Positions 43,646-55,600 of a DNA stretch of 64,000 nt are shown here, in pieces; positions within the stretch are counted from its first letter, which is position 1; each line of letters opens with the position of its first letter. The notes beneath the pieces were generated by a model that was not told where the DNA came from, did not search any database, and saw only the letters and a program-made list of their open reading frames with translations. This DNA is from Deinandra increscens subsp. villosa (Eukaryota > Streptophyta > Magnoliopsida > Asterales > Asteraceae): contig JBCNJP010000025.1 in assembly GCA_039602395.1 (NCBI GenBank), positions 40,165,355-40,229,354 on the forward strand, read 5' to 3'. Both the position numbers and the translations under genes were made by a program.

Positions 43646-45359
43646 GTAGTGTATCTATTTTCTAACTAAACTTCAGTCTTCAATCTTCAACATTGCTGCA
43701 TCCGATCTTTGACTTGAAATCTTGTCAGAAATAGAACTTTCATGGCTGGATCACTCTTGAATCATCTTTGCACTTCAAGATCCACTTGTGAAAGATACTT
43801 CATACTCCCCCTCTCACCATGCTTGAGTCTTGACACACAAACCTGCAATTTCAGAAGACAGAAACGCGGTTTCCTTTTCTTTTGAAAATTAAATTAATCT
43901 TGGCGCCAAACTTCTCTTCGAGAATCCAAGATAGATTTTAAATTTTGATTTTGTATCACATGCCAATCGGTCGAAAACCAATAAGAAACAAAATCTTTTT
44001 GACTTTTTGAGACATTATATAAAAAACACACCGAAAATCTTTTTGAATTTTTCTAAGTTTATGCTAAAAAACACCTAAAATCTTTTTGAACTTTTCAGAT
44101 ATGAAACATAAATGCAATACAGAATCAGACACTATTTTTGTTTTTCCCGAGAAAGATCACAACTTGGGATCATATTGATCATAACATGCTGAACTACACT
44201 TCAATTTCAATTACTTCAGCACATAAGTCATGTCGATTACCGGTATAATTTGTCCATCTTAAACTCAGGCACAATCATACTCATAACATCTGGATATGTT
44301 AATGTATTGATTAGATTTGCAGTGACCAGTGTACCCCACACTATCAGACATACTCAGATATGTTTTTGCTTTTATATCACACTTTGTGATTTCATTTGTG
44401 ATTTAATCACATAATGATTGTATTCATGATTTAGTCAATTGTGTTCCATGCAAAAAGAAATAAGAACGTTAAATCGTCTACCATAAGGTCGATCTTTCGA
44501 TACGCAGATAAGGCCTCGGATTTAACAAAAATAAGAAAATAAAACAAGTTGAAGTTGTATAACCCAACAACAATCAGGTCGGTACTCCCGTACACGCAGA
44601 GAAAGTCCGATGAGCTATACGAAACACCAAAGAAAATAAAGCAGAACGTCAAACGAATAAAAATCAGGTCGATCTTTCGATACGCAAAGAAAGTCTGATC
44701 GTTTGACAAAATAAAGAAAATCAAACAAGTTTAAATCTTTGCAAAATGAACACATGTATACACAGTGACTTCTCATTTTCTTTTTCACATATCTTTTCTT
44801 GATATCATGAGACATGCATCAAGATGTTGTCCACTTGGTCAAGCATTAGTATTTAATGTGTTTATCACATCTGAATACTTTCTGATTTAATGCCGAGCCT
44901 ACCAAGCACATCGAGCAATGATCTTATGACTTTTTCATCTAGTTTATCCATGAGTCAGACACGTAAGCCAATGTACCATCATTTCCCAATTATGTTGGAT
45001 ACAATTTCTCATTTTCCAATGTTTTTGTATTTTTCTATTTTTCAATGTTTTTGTATTTTCTGTTTTTCTCCCCCTTAAAATGAAAACTCTATTTTTGGAT
45101 TTTCATTTTAGCACAAACAAAAACACAAAGACGCTATTTTTGGTTTTTCAATTTTCTCCCCCTAAACGACATACGGAATGTAAAAAGAAAGAAAATTGAC
45201 CTTTCGACATGGATACCTTTCAGTTTTAGCTTTCAGGAAAAAAATTCAGTTTTAAAATATGATATCACACGTAATTTAAATTAAATCAGCAGAATACTTC
45301 TCCATCAGCAACAATCACCGATAGGTCTTCTAAAAGTACCTGCACACTGGTCAAACACA
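43646..45359 (-). other. 3' non-coding region of gag-only element 1 with three hairpins
   Basis: No pol. It holds three tandem, ~90-nt-spaced units with GNRA-type loops at 44672-44681, 44582-44593 and 44492-44501, conserved in element 2. A 97-codon frame (44724-44431) crosses them and is also open in element 2, so a coding role is not excluded. Confidence 0.75.
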
Positions 45360-48300
45360 TCAGTTTATAAATGACCCGAAGCGAATTGCTTCTGGTCGAC
45401 CAGTATCTTGATTTCCTTTTGAAACCACTTTAGGTTTCCAATGTTGTTGGGGTGGTAAATCAGTATCTGATGAACCAGTCACAGTTGATTGTGACGAACA
45501 ACCTACAGATGAAACATTTTGAAAACGAGGAATAAATCTTCCTTGAGTTTTGAAAAATGTAGGTTGTGGGTATTCATCAAATACTCTGCCATTTTCATCA
45601 ATGAATCGTTGTTTGGCAGCTTTACCAACAAATGGTTTTCTTGAACTAGAAGCAGCAGAAACCGGACAATCTTGTGCCATATGCCCTTTTTGTCGGCAAT
45701 TGTAACACAAACGATTGTTTATGTTTCTTGTCTTTGGAACCTGCATAGCTTCAAAAACATATTCATCTCCAAAATGATCATAAAAATTATCATATACCTG
45801 AAATCGATGATCATGAACCCATTTGGATGTCGGGCTCTTTGGAGTAGAATTGGATCCTCCAGAAGATTATTTAGCACCTTGTTGCTTCTTGGTCTTTGAA
45901 TCAACATTCTTCACAAAAACTTCAGCAACTTTCCAAGCATCTACGCAATGTAACAGGAATTCTTTATCAGAAAATATTTGTTCCGAACCCTTGAGTTTGT
46001 AGAACCTCTCGGGTTGAACTTTGTCAGCTTTAAAAACTTCTTTCTTTACTTGCTTCAGATTAACTTTCTTCAAATTCTGTTGCTGTTGAACCTTTAAAAC
46101 ATTCACATTAACCTATTTCTTTTGGAATCCCAAACCTGTATATTTTCCAAAACCCTTCTCTTCTGAATCAGATGATTTATGCCCGTTCTTTGCAAGACGA
46201 TAAAATTCAGCTTTAACTCTCTTGAGATCTGTTGGAACATTGATAATTGTTTCATCAATGTCAGCTTTTGAAGACGAAGACCCAGACACAACCTTTTGAG
46301 CTTCAGAAGCTTCAGTACTTTTGCCTTTTTCCTTTTGCTTTTCTTCAACAGATTTGGAACCAACAAACTCAGAATAATCACCAATCTCAGCCTTGTCTTT
46401 CAAATCATGAACGCCTTCTTTGAGACCACCTGGTGGCGAGACTGTCTTGTTAAACATCTTCTCAAAATTTTCATCTTTGGCCAGAAAACTTGTAAAAGAT
46501 TGTGAGTTAGTAACATTGTTCAAAAGACGTTTTGAATCAATGACTTCGATCTTTAATTCAGAAATTCTTTGATGAGCTTCAGCCAACTCTTTTTCTGTTG
46601 CAATGAGCTTCTTTGCCACTTTGTTAGTTTCATACTTTTGCACTCTTAACTCATCTAATCCGGCCACCAATTCCTTCTCGAGTTTATCTTCATTCCTTTT
46701 CTGAATATCCAAATTTGCATTTTGCAACTTGTTCACTCTAACCAACTCCCTCTTCTCATCAAGTAACTTTTCCATATCAGTCTGATAAGATTGAATCTTA
46801 GTAGCTTGATCACCAGAAAGTTGAGTAAGAGTATCAAGTCTGGACTTTGATTTATCAAAAAGATTTTGAAAATCTTTTGCAGTATCCTCAGCTTCATCTT
46901 TCCATTTCTTTACTTCTTGAGCTAATTCATCCTTTTCTGCAGATAATTTTGTAAATTTCTTTTCAAATTCCTGCTCAACACCTTGAAACTGCAACTCTTT
47001 TTCAATTAACTCTGTCTGAAAAACTGAAAACTTTTCTTTTTGAGATTCTAACTCTTGAATCATACCTTCCAACTTTTCTCTATCAGCAATCAAATCTTCT
47101 TTTTCCTTAACTAAACCTTGAATCATTTTATCTTTTTGAGAACAAAACTCACACACCGATTCATAACCACTATTTCCATAACAACTAACATCTGAATCAG
47201 AATCTGTTATCTCTTCTTCGTCATCACTGTGAACAATCTGAGCAACAAAACAAGACTCATCAGGAAAATCAGCAGCCCAATCATAACCTTCATTCGATGT
47301 TTGTTCTTTTGATGCAGAAGAAATAGCAGTCAAAGCAATTTGAGGTGAAGTAGTTTTATTCGCTGTTTGAACCACCTTTTCTTTTTCGGGACACTCACGA
47401 GCAAAATGACCATATTTGGAACATTTGAAACATTTGATCTGTGACTTATTTAAACCAAGTTTGTCTCCTTGAAAAATAGATGTCGTTCCATGTTTCTTAA
47501 TAAACCTTCTACCTCTTTCAGTTAGCATAGCAAACTGCCACTCCAAATCTAATTTTTTCAACCGATCTTCATCCATATGATCTAAATCCTCTCTATATAA
47601 ACAAGAGTTACCAATTTGACTAAATATATAGCCAGAAGAAGATGATATGAATCCAGATAACAACGCAACTAAATCTTCAGCTGACTTCCCATTAATCGAA
47701 CTAGCAGATGATCTATCAGGAGTAGTGAAACTGCACCCCCTTGATGAACTTTCATACTTTCCTGATCCATGATCAGCAACAAATGCTGTTTGAGGTGGAT
47801 TTGATGTATCATAACCAGATGATTTAGACTTTGCATTGATACTTGCAGAATTTTGTCCATGATATAACTCAGGATTTTGTAATTGAGCAGTGGACTTGTT
47901 TGAATTCATCATTTCCATTTCTCGAGCATGAAGCTTTCCAGTCAAATCATGAAATGATAATGTGGAATAGTCTTTGTCATGAGTAAGCAACAACACATAA
48001 TTTTCCCATTTCTCAGGTAATGCTTCCATCAATTTCTCTTTCAATTCTTCCTCGGTCTTTTCAATCTTGACTACTTTCATCTCACTTATTAGATGTGAAA
48101 ATCTTGAAACAAGAGCAGAAATACTTTCTTTTTCATATTGTTGAAAATTTTCAAATTCTTTGTTCAACACTTTCCTTCGACTCTTCTTATACTGATCATT
48201 TCCTTCACATCGAGCAGATAAAGCATCCCAAAATTGTTTAGCCATCTTGCAAGTACTGAATTGATGTAACAACTCAGTAGGTAAAGCCATGGTAAGATAA

Positions 48301-48586
48301 CCATAAACTTTTTGTTCAAGTTCATAACTTCTTCGTTCATCCTTATCAAAATCTTGAATCTCTTTATATTCTCCATTGTCAGTTGGACGCACATACAACG
48401 TTCGAATCGGAATCCACAGATCAATATCATTTGTGCTGATGTATGCAGAAAACGTTGCTTCCAATTTTGATAATCTTCCAATTTTAACAACTTGGGAACT
48501 TTCTGACTTGTTCCTATTTCATTATCAAAATTGAGCATAGCTTGTACCGTGCTTTGCATAGCCGCAAACGCTTGAAAATCGGACAT
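45360..48586 (-). pseudogene. gag: Large Copia-type Gag of gag-only element 1, frame broken
   Basis: The ATG at 48586 starts MSDFQAFAAMQSTV. One missing base near 48452 (compared with element 2) shifts the frame, after which 783 codons are open to a stop at about 46113. Later pieces continue in shifted frames to the final TGA at 45360. Order: Copia gag/UBN2 region (LKLEDYQNWKQRF, LYVRPTDNGEY, TMALPTELLHQFSTCK, FWDALSARCEGN, ALVSRFSHLISEMKVV, WENYVLLLTHD), first knuckle CFKCSKYGHFAREC, a coiled coil of some 250 residues (LVKEKEDLIADREKLEGM and on), a Lys-rich tail and a second knuckle CYNCRQKGHMAQDC. Full length would be near 1075 residues. Few mutations separate it from an open frame. Confidence 0.88.
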
Positions 48587-48815
48587 TTTTCACCGAAAAT
48601 GATACTCCAAAAACTTCAAACTCAAAAACGAAGGTCTTCCAAGCGGATTTTGGGGGTCAAAACTGAACGGTACTAGCCGTAGGTCAGTACAAGTCCTAGA
48701 TCTCGGAAAGACGAATGTTTTGGCTGGTATTGGGTTCCGTAACTCCAAACGGTTTGCAAGTTACGTCAGTTTTCGTGAAGGTCACTATTCTGCCAGCGTA
48801 TCAAAACAACACGAA

Positions 48816-49091
48816 CGGACCAGTTCCGGATCAAAACATTCAGGCGGATCAAATTTGTACTAGCGGACCAGATTCCGGATCAAATAAATTAGCGGACCAG
48901 AATTATACTAGCGGATCAGTTCCGGATCAAATGCACCAGCGGACCAGATATCCTCAGCGGATCAAATTTGGTACGGTGGACCAATTAAACCAGCGGACCA
49001 GATGTGATACGCCAAAACCGCCACGGACCAGTTTGTTGAATATTGCCTAGCGGACCAGGCGATGGACCAGTCTGTTCGTCGGGCGGACCAG
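48816..49091 (-). repeat. GGAYCA word array in the 5' leader of gag-only element 1
   Basis: Sixteen GGACCA/GGATCA words in about 280 bp (mostly AGCGGACCAGA or TTCCGGATCAAA on the plus strand). In sense the array begins about 220 nt after the PBS and ends some 230 nt before the gag ATG. The LTR palindromes of this element contain the same GGATCA/TGATCC. Confidence 0.92.
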
Positions 49092-49314
49092 TCGCAGAAA
49101 ACGCAAAAATCGACTGATTTTCACAAATTTTGACAATTGAAGCTGAAAACTGGATCAATATGATGCGAAAACACTCCAGGAGCATACAGAAATCATTTTT
49201 ATCCTTGGAATCACTCAGAATTGGAAGAAATTGAAGAAAAACTTACCAAACCCAAGCTTTCTCTCTCTAAAACTCCGAAAATCAATCAAAAACACAGTAG
49301 TAGAGCAACCTGTA

Positions 49315-49326
49315 GCTCTGATACCA
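49315..49326 (-). other. Primer-binding site, tRNA-iMet type (gag-only element 1)
   Basis: Plus GCTCTGATACCA = minus TGGTATCAGAGC, 2 bp from the LTR. Confidence 0.95.
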
Positions 49327-49328
49327 CT

Positions 49329-49695
49329 TGTAGAAACGAGAAACGATCTTACTACTGCATGCTTTGATCAAAGTAACGAACACGAGATGTAAATAAGAGA
49401 ATTCGTATTGAATCACTTGAGATTACAATGAAGACTCTCTGGTTTCTCTCTCTAGAACACACACACAGATAGTGTAGAATGACAGAAGTGTTCAACTCGT
49501 TGCTTGCACATTCTAACACACAGCTATTTATAGTAAGTGACATAGCACCCAGCGTACCAACTAGTACGCCGGATCATATGATCCGCCGGATCATATGGTA
49601 CGCCACCAACCAAATAGACACTACAACTCACTTTAAGACATGCTCACATAGATACAATACACGAGACACTCATAGCATAGAAATATGCTCTAACA
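49329..49695 (-). repeat. 5' LTR of gag-only element 1 (367 bp)
   Basis: Matches 43263-43629 except at 4 positions counted by eye. TATA at 49524-49533. Confidence 0.95.
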
Positions 49696-51868
49696 ATAGC
49701 ATGTTATAGGCTCAAAGTGACTATTATAAATATATTTTGTCAAAACAGTAAACAAATTTGTACATTATGGTCATTTTTATGAACCTTTGCAAACTTATTT
49801 TTATGACAAGGGTTCTAAAGTGTCATGTTTTACCATCTTTTGAAATATATACATATTTTGTCCAAATAAGTTTCTATGCTTATAAACACATCTTATTTCA
49901 TCAAAATATACCTACTATTACATTTAGAACTCCATAGTTCCTAATGGTTTTTGAAGTCTTTTTAACACATGAAGTTACTTATGTTAAAAATATAACTGTA
50001 ACAATATACATTTTGTAAAACCATATAACAACAAACAACATAACATGATTATTAAAGAACAATTAAGAATAAAGAAAAGAAATTCCAAAGAAAAAACCAA
50101 CAAAATCTGTTATGTAGAAAATAAAAAGATAACTTGTGAAGTAACCTTAAAGGAATGAAATAAGGGTAGATCTAACCTCTTGGACCTTTGATAGATATAT
50201 ATTTGCTGAGGCTACCAAGCAAGAAAATGGAAGTACTCCAAGAATCCAATTCAAATCCCATAAATTCCCATCTAAATCTAAAACTCATAATTAATTAGTT
50301 TCCAATCGAATGAAACGAAGTCCAAAAATCAAATCACACGAAAGTCCAAAAAGTAAGCCGACACGCACAAATATGAAACGGAAGCTTGATATCCAGCTAG
50401 GCCCATTCCTCATGAAGTTGGAAGTGCAGAAGCTTGTGTCGAGGAAGGCATGTCATCTGGAAGAATGCTGCCCAGTTGACTTTCATCTTTAATCGAGGGT
50501 AGACGCCATCCTGCCTGGTTCATATGATCTTCACCCAAAACTCTGCCAGTCCAAACGTTAGAATTGCGTGCTTGTAAGCATGGATGTTGTAGTTCCAAAA
50601 CAGCACTTTAGGAATGGACTGCAACAGTAAGTTACGAATAAATCTGGAACAATATGAACTAACATAACTATGCATTTTTATTTGTGGTATTTAGATGATA
50701 TGAAAAAATAACTGACTCGGACTTCAGAATTAGCTCGCATGGGCCAACATAATCAAAATAAATCCTGCATATAGCGTTAGGTAAAACAATAGCAAACAAT
50801 ATGATCAAAATGCAAAATGAAACAGGTCAATCAAGCATGGTATAGCAGAAGATATAAATCAATAAAGTGACATATAAGTTGCTACAGAAACACATAATAT
50901 TAAACATTAGTAAAATGATCATAGCAGTAGAATAGAACATGTTTCAACATAAAAGAGGTTCATCTAATCCAACCCAACAGAACCTAACAAACATAGAACT
51001 GAGCAGTTTCATCCGGGTGGGTCCGGTCTTCGTGACTCGAATCGTAATAACTTGTGTCGTGGCAGTCCCGTCTTCTATAAGAATGAGCACCAGTCACCTT
51101 TAATTCTTAAGCGAGGGTGTATGCCATCCTGACCGACCCACATAATCTGCATCCGATTATGGTGCATATGGTTTGAAAAGGTTAAATTTCATATATGTCT
51201 TCATACATGTCAAATACATCAGTGCCGAGAACTAACTTATGATGAATTCTATGTCATTGACTTCAACCTCCCCAATCTATAATACTCACTAAAGGGTAAT
51301 GTAGTTACATATATGCTCTCCAAAATGTGCCCAAGTCCTCCTAAATGAGAAATCAAATTAATGAAAGCAAACAAAATGTAAGTGGTAGAAACTAATGACA
51401 TTTGAAGCCATCTAAAACGAAATGGGTCAATATAGGTGAATGAGAAATGAAAACACTTAGTCTTAATACGAATGAAGTCGGCCATACCAAAACGGGTCAA
51501 AATAGTTGAATGAGCAATAAGTCTAACATTTAAATTTAAATTATTAATGGGTAAAACTATTTACATACTGCCCATGTACTATGGGTACTATTGATGTACA
51601 AAACAAAGCTTGTTTTTGGGTTCTTAGTTACTACATTTACAAAAGAATGAATTTTTACATCAACCAATGTGCTAAATCTAAGGAAGTTGAATCTACCATT
51701 ACAGCATCAGCACTTGCAAAATTGTATGCCTAAGCTCATTACTTTAAAATTTAGTGGAACATTTATGGTTTAAAGAGAGAACATGCCAACAATGTGAAAG
51801 ATTACTCATTTGGCTACAGATTTTATGAGCTACAGTTTCACTTGAAATGTCAAAGTTAAGAAAATATA
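49696..51868. other. AT-rich unassigned sequence with two related exon-like blocks
   Basis: No mobile element recognised. Two minus-strand blocks resemble each other: about 50555-50470 and 51165-51085, sharing CAGGATGGC...CCCTCG. They may be copies of one exon. The first lies in an open frame ending at 50410. The rest is A/T-rich with no long ORF. Confidence 0.5.
50410..50618 (-). other. Exon-like host fragment, unidentified
   Basis: On minus, TTACTGTTGCAG is a good acceptor at 50619-50630. The following frame (TGRVLGEDHMNQAGWRLPS to PTS*) is open for about 60 codons, but it has a stop close to the acceptor and two other frames are partly open. I do not recognise the protein. It may be a pseudo-exon or non-coding RNA exon. 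Confidence 0.25.
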
Positions 51869-51873
51869 TATTT

Positions 51874-52222
51874 TGTTGATACGTGTTATGCGCGTCATGT
51901 GAAGTATCAAGCATTGTACAAGTTCAAGTCAAAGTTTTACTGGCCAAACTTGGTCCGAACCTAAGGTTCGGACTGGCGGAACCTGGAGTTCGGACAAGGA
52001 TCGACCAGCTGCTATAAATAGGAGTTTGGACATTGTATTTGGTAGTTCTGAGCGAGTGAGATTTCTGTTAAGTGTGTGTTTCTGAGTGTGTTTCTCTGAG
52101 TCTGTTTCTAAGTGTTTACAGATTGTAATTGTTCTTCATTGATCAATAAAACAATCGGTTAATTACGTTTCTATGTCCGAATAGCTAGATCGAGTAGACA
52201 ATCCGATGCTCACACATTCTCA
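51874..52222 (+). repeat. 5' LTR of gag-only element 2 (349 bp)
   Basis: TGTTGATACGTG...CACATTCTCA. The word block GGTCCGAACC ... GGTTCGGAC ... GAGTTCGGAC (51952-51995) precedes the TATA box by 17 bp. Confidence 0.95.
52012..52021 (+). promoter_or_regulatory. TATA box of gag-only element 2
   Basis: CTATAAATAG, the same ten bases as in element 1, repeated in the 3' LTR at 57779-57788. Confidence 0.75.
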
Positions 52223-52224
52223 AG

Positions 52225-52236
52225 TGGTATTAGAGC
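52225..52236 (+). other. Primer-binding site, tRNA-iMet type (gag-only element 2)
   Basis: TGGTATTAGAGC, one C-to-T change from the iMet consensus, 2 bp after the LTR. Confidence 0.9.
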
Positions 52237-52454
52237 TTTCTGGTTCACTCTACGGATTTGTGGTTGTTATGTCTGGATCTTTGAAGCCTTTTTGGTGTTA
52301 CTCGAGTTTATTTGTGTGTTTTTCATCAATACCTATCGAGTTTTTGGTGTCAAATCTGCCTTTAAACCATTTCTTATCGGTTTTCCTGATTCTCAGTAAC
52401 GAGTTTCGTCAAAATTGGTCAATTTTCGCGCGTTTTTTGAAAAAGTATGTCGAA

Positions 52455-52648
52455 GTTCGGAGGTACTTGGTCGAGTTCGGAGTAACCGCTCCGAGGCTCT
52501 AGTTCGGACAGAGTTCGGTCGGTCAGCGTTCGGAGTTCGTTCTGTTTCGGTGATAGTTCGGAGTTCATTGTGGTTCGGTCGGCATTCGGAGTTCGTTCGG
52601 AGGACGTTCAGAGCTATTTATGTTCGGACGAAGTTCGGTGGGAGTTCG
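52455..52648 (+). repeat. GTTCGG word array in the 5' leader of gag-only element 2
   Basis: Thirteen TTCGG words (mostly GAGTTCGG or AAGTTCGG) in about 195 bp, starting about 220 nt after the PBS and ending just before the gag ATG at 52676. The same word forms the LTR palindromes of this element. Confidence 0.92.
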
Positions 52649-52675
52649 GCCAATCAGAATTCAAATCTTTCAACG

Positions 52676-55600
52676 ATGTCAGAATTTCACGCGTTTTCTG
52701 CTATGCAAAGCGCAATGTAGATAATGCTGAATTTTGATAATGAAATTGGAACAAGTCAGAAAGTTCCCAAATTGTTGAAGCTTGAAGATTATCAGAATTG
52801 GAAACAACGATTTTCGGCTTATATAAGTACGAATGACATCAATTTGTGGATTCCAATCAAGAAACTTTATCAACATCCGACTGATGCGGGAGATTTCAAG
52901 GAAGTTCATACTTTCGACATTGATGAAAGAAAAGCCTATGAGCTTGAACAAAAAGCTTTCGGTTATCTTACGATGGCATTACCCACTGAGTTGTTACATT
53001 AATTCAGCACGTGCAAGAAATCAAAACAATTGTGGGATGTTTTATCATCAAGATGTGAGGGTAATGATGATTACAAGAAAAGTCGGAAGAAAGTGTTGAA
53101 TAAAGAATTTGATAATTTTCAATATTATGACAATAAGAACATTACTGCTCTTGTATCCCGATTTTCACATCTGATTAGTGAATTAAAGGTTGTTGGAATT
53201 GAGAAGGCTGATGCTGATTTGAAGGAAAAGATTATGGAAGCTTTGCCTGAAAAAATGGGAAAATTATGTTTTGCTTCTTACTCATGATAAGGATTATTCT
53301 GCTTTAACTTTTCACGAGCTTACTGGAAAACTTCATGCTCGAGAAATGGAAATGTTAAATTCAAAGAAGTCAACTGCTACTTTACAAAATCCTGAATTGT
53401 ATCATGGTGAAAATAGTGCAAGCACGAGTGCTAAATCTAAGCCAACTTTGAGTTGAGCACCGAATATTTCTTTTATGGCTGGAGTTTCTAGAAATTCTGA
53501 TAGTAATTCATAACGAGGTTGTAGTTTTACAATTCCAAATTCTTCAAGTCAGAATGCTTTTTCTGCTGACTCAACGGATGATTGTGCCAAAATGATTGCT
53601 GCTTTAATCTCATCATTGTTTGGTTTGATCATCAAGAATGTTGCTGATGCACAGTTAACAAGAGATGATCTTGATGCTCTTGATGATGATCAATTGACTG
53701 AATTGGATCTATCTTGGCAGTATGCTATGCTGAGTCACAGATCAAAAAGATTTTTCAAGAAGCATGGGAAATCTACTTCTGATTTTAGTGAGAAATTAGG
53801 TTTTGATTAGTCAAAGTTAAAGTGTTACAAATGTTCAAGGCTTGGACATTTTGCCAAAGAATGTTAACAAAAGTCTGGTTTTCCTCTATCAAGTAAGCCT
53901 GGTTTTACTCAGCCATCTACTAGTAACACAGACAAGACAACAGCTTTAACAGTTCAACATGATGGTGTTTATGATTGGGGTTAACATTTTGGGTATGATT
54001 CATCAGCTTTGATTGTCACTCATGATCAATCAAATGATTCTTATTCGGATACTAGTTCCGATACTAGTTCGACACCAAGAACTTATGCATCTGCTGAAAA
54101 TTTGGAAAGTTTGTTGAAAGAAAATGCTTTATTGCTGCATAAAATTCAAAAGCTTTCTGAGGAATTCACTTTGGTTAATTCAGAGTTGCAAATTTCTAAA
54201 GAACATGAAAAAAAGTTGGTTTTAAAAAATGAGTGCTTGACTACAAGGATCAACATGCTGAATGAAGTTTTAGAGATTTCTAAACAAGACAAAAGGGATG
54301 CTGAATCTGCAAAAGCAACGTTATGTGAAGAAAAGGATGAGTTGGTAAATGAAGTTACTAAATGGAAGGCTGAAGCAGAAGATACTGCCACTGATTTTCA
54401 ACACTTGTTTGAAAAGTCCACGATTAAGCTTGTTTTGCTTACAAAGACGATTGAAGAATCGACTGCTAAATTGAAGCATATCAAGTTGATATGGAAAAAT
54501 TGTCAGATGAGAAACGTGAGTTGATTAGTGTTAATAAGGCTTAAACTACAAATCTGGAGATTCAAAAGAGAAATGAAGATAAATTGAAGAAAGAGTTGCT
54601 TGAAGGTTTAGATAATCTTCGTATGCAAAAGTTTGAAACACACAAAGTTGCGAAGCGATTGATAGCTAAAGAGAAGGAATTCGCTGAGGCTTAACAGCAA
54701 ATTTCTGATCTAAAAGTTCAAGTTCTTGATGCCAATAGATTGCTCAATGATGTTTCGAATTCTCAAGTGTTCACGAGCTTTTTAGCTAATGATGCAAATT
54801 TTGAGAAAATGTTTGATAAAACTGCATCACCCCCTACTCAAATCAAAGAAGCTTTCAAAGAAGTGAAAGAACAATTCCCTGAATTTGATTATTCAAAGGT
54901 CTCATCATCTACTGCTGAAGAAGACAATGTTGTGAAGAAAAAGAAAAACAAGAAGAATAAGAAACAGAAGGAAAAGAAATATGAGGTTCTTCAAGCTCCA
55001 AAGTTTTCTCGGGTTCATCTTCTGCTGACAATGCAAAATCAGCCACTTCAAGTGACAAGATTCAGTCTCAACCTGACTTTGATGAGACGATTTTCTATGA
55101 TCAAATGAATGTAACTAAAGTGAAGGCTGAATCTTCTCGATTAGCAAAGAATGGACATTCTATTTCTGAGGAGAAAGTTGTTGGAAAATATGTGGGTCTG
55201 GGATTTAAAGTAAAACATGTAAAAGATGAGGAGGCTCCAGCATCATCATCTCAAGATTTGAAGAAATTGAAGATGAAACAAGTGAAGAAAGAAGTTTTTA
55301 AAGCTGAAAAAGTTTAACCTGAGAGATTCTACAAGCTCAAAGGTTCTAATCAGCTTTTCTCTGATAAAGAATTTCCTCTTCATTGTGTTGATGCTCGGAC
55401 GATTTCTGAAGTATTTGTGCAAGATAAAGTTTCTTCTGATGGTTCTCAATCTCGAAGCCCAACATCCAAATGGGTTCATGATCACATGCATCAGGTATAT
55501 GATTCTTTCTCTGATCATGTTCGAGATGTTCATGTGTGTAACTCTTCGCATGTACATCAAAAGTGGGACAAATCGAAACGAATATGTTATATTTGCCGCC

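Larger units (their letters stand above)
43263..49695 (-). mobile_element. Gag-only Copia-type element 1 (TR-GAG type), 6433 bp
   Basis: Identical-length LTRs (367 bp, 4 differences by eye), iMet PBS and PPT, and a TSD ATAG(T/C) at 43258-43262/49696-49700. The internal region holds a long gag, a 1.7-kb 3' non-coding part and a word-rich leader. No protease, RT, RNase H or integrase anywhere. This is the published TR-GAG architecture, non-autonomous elements that keep only gag. A sibling is at 51874-57989. Confidence 0.93.
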
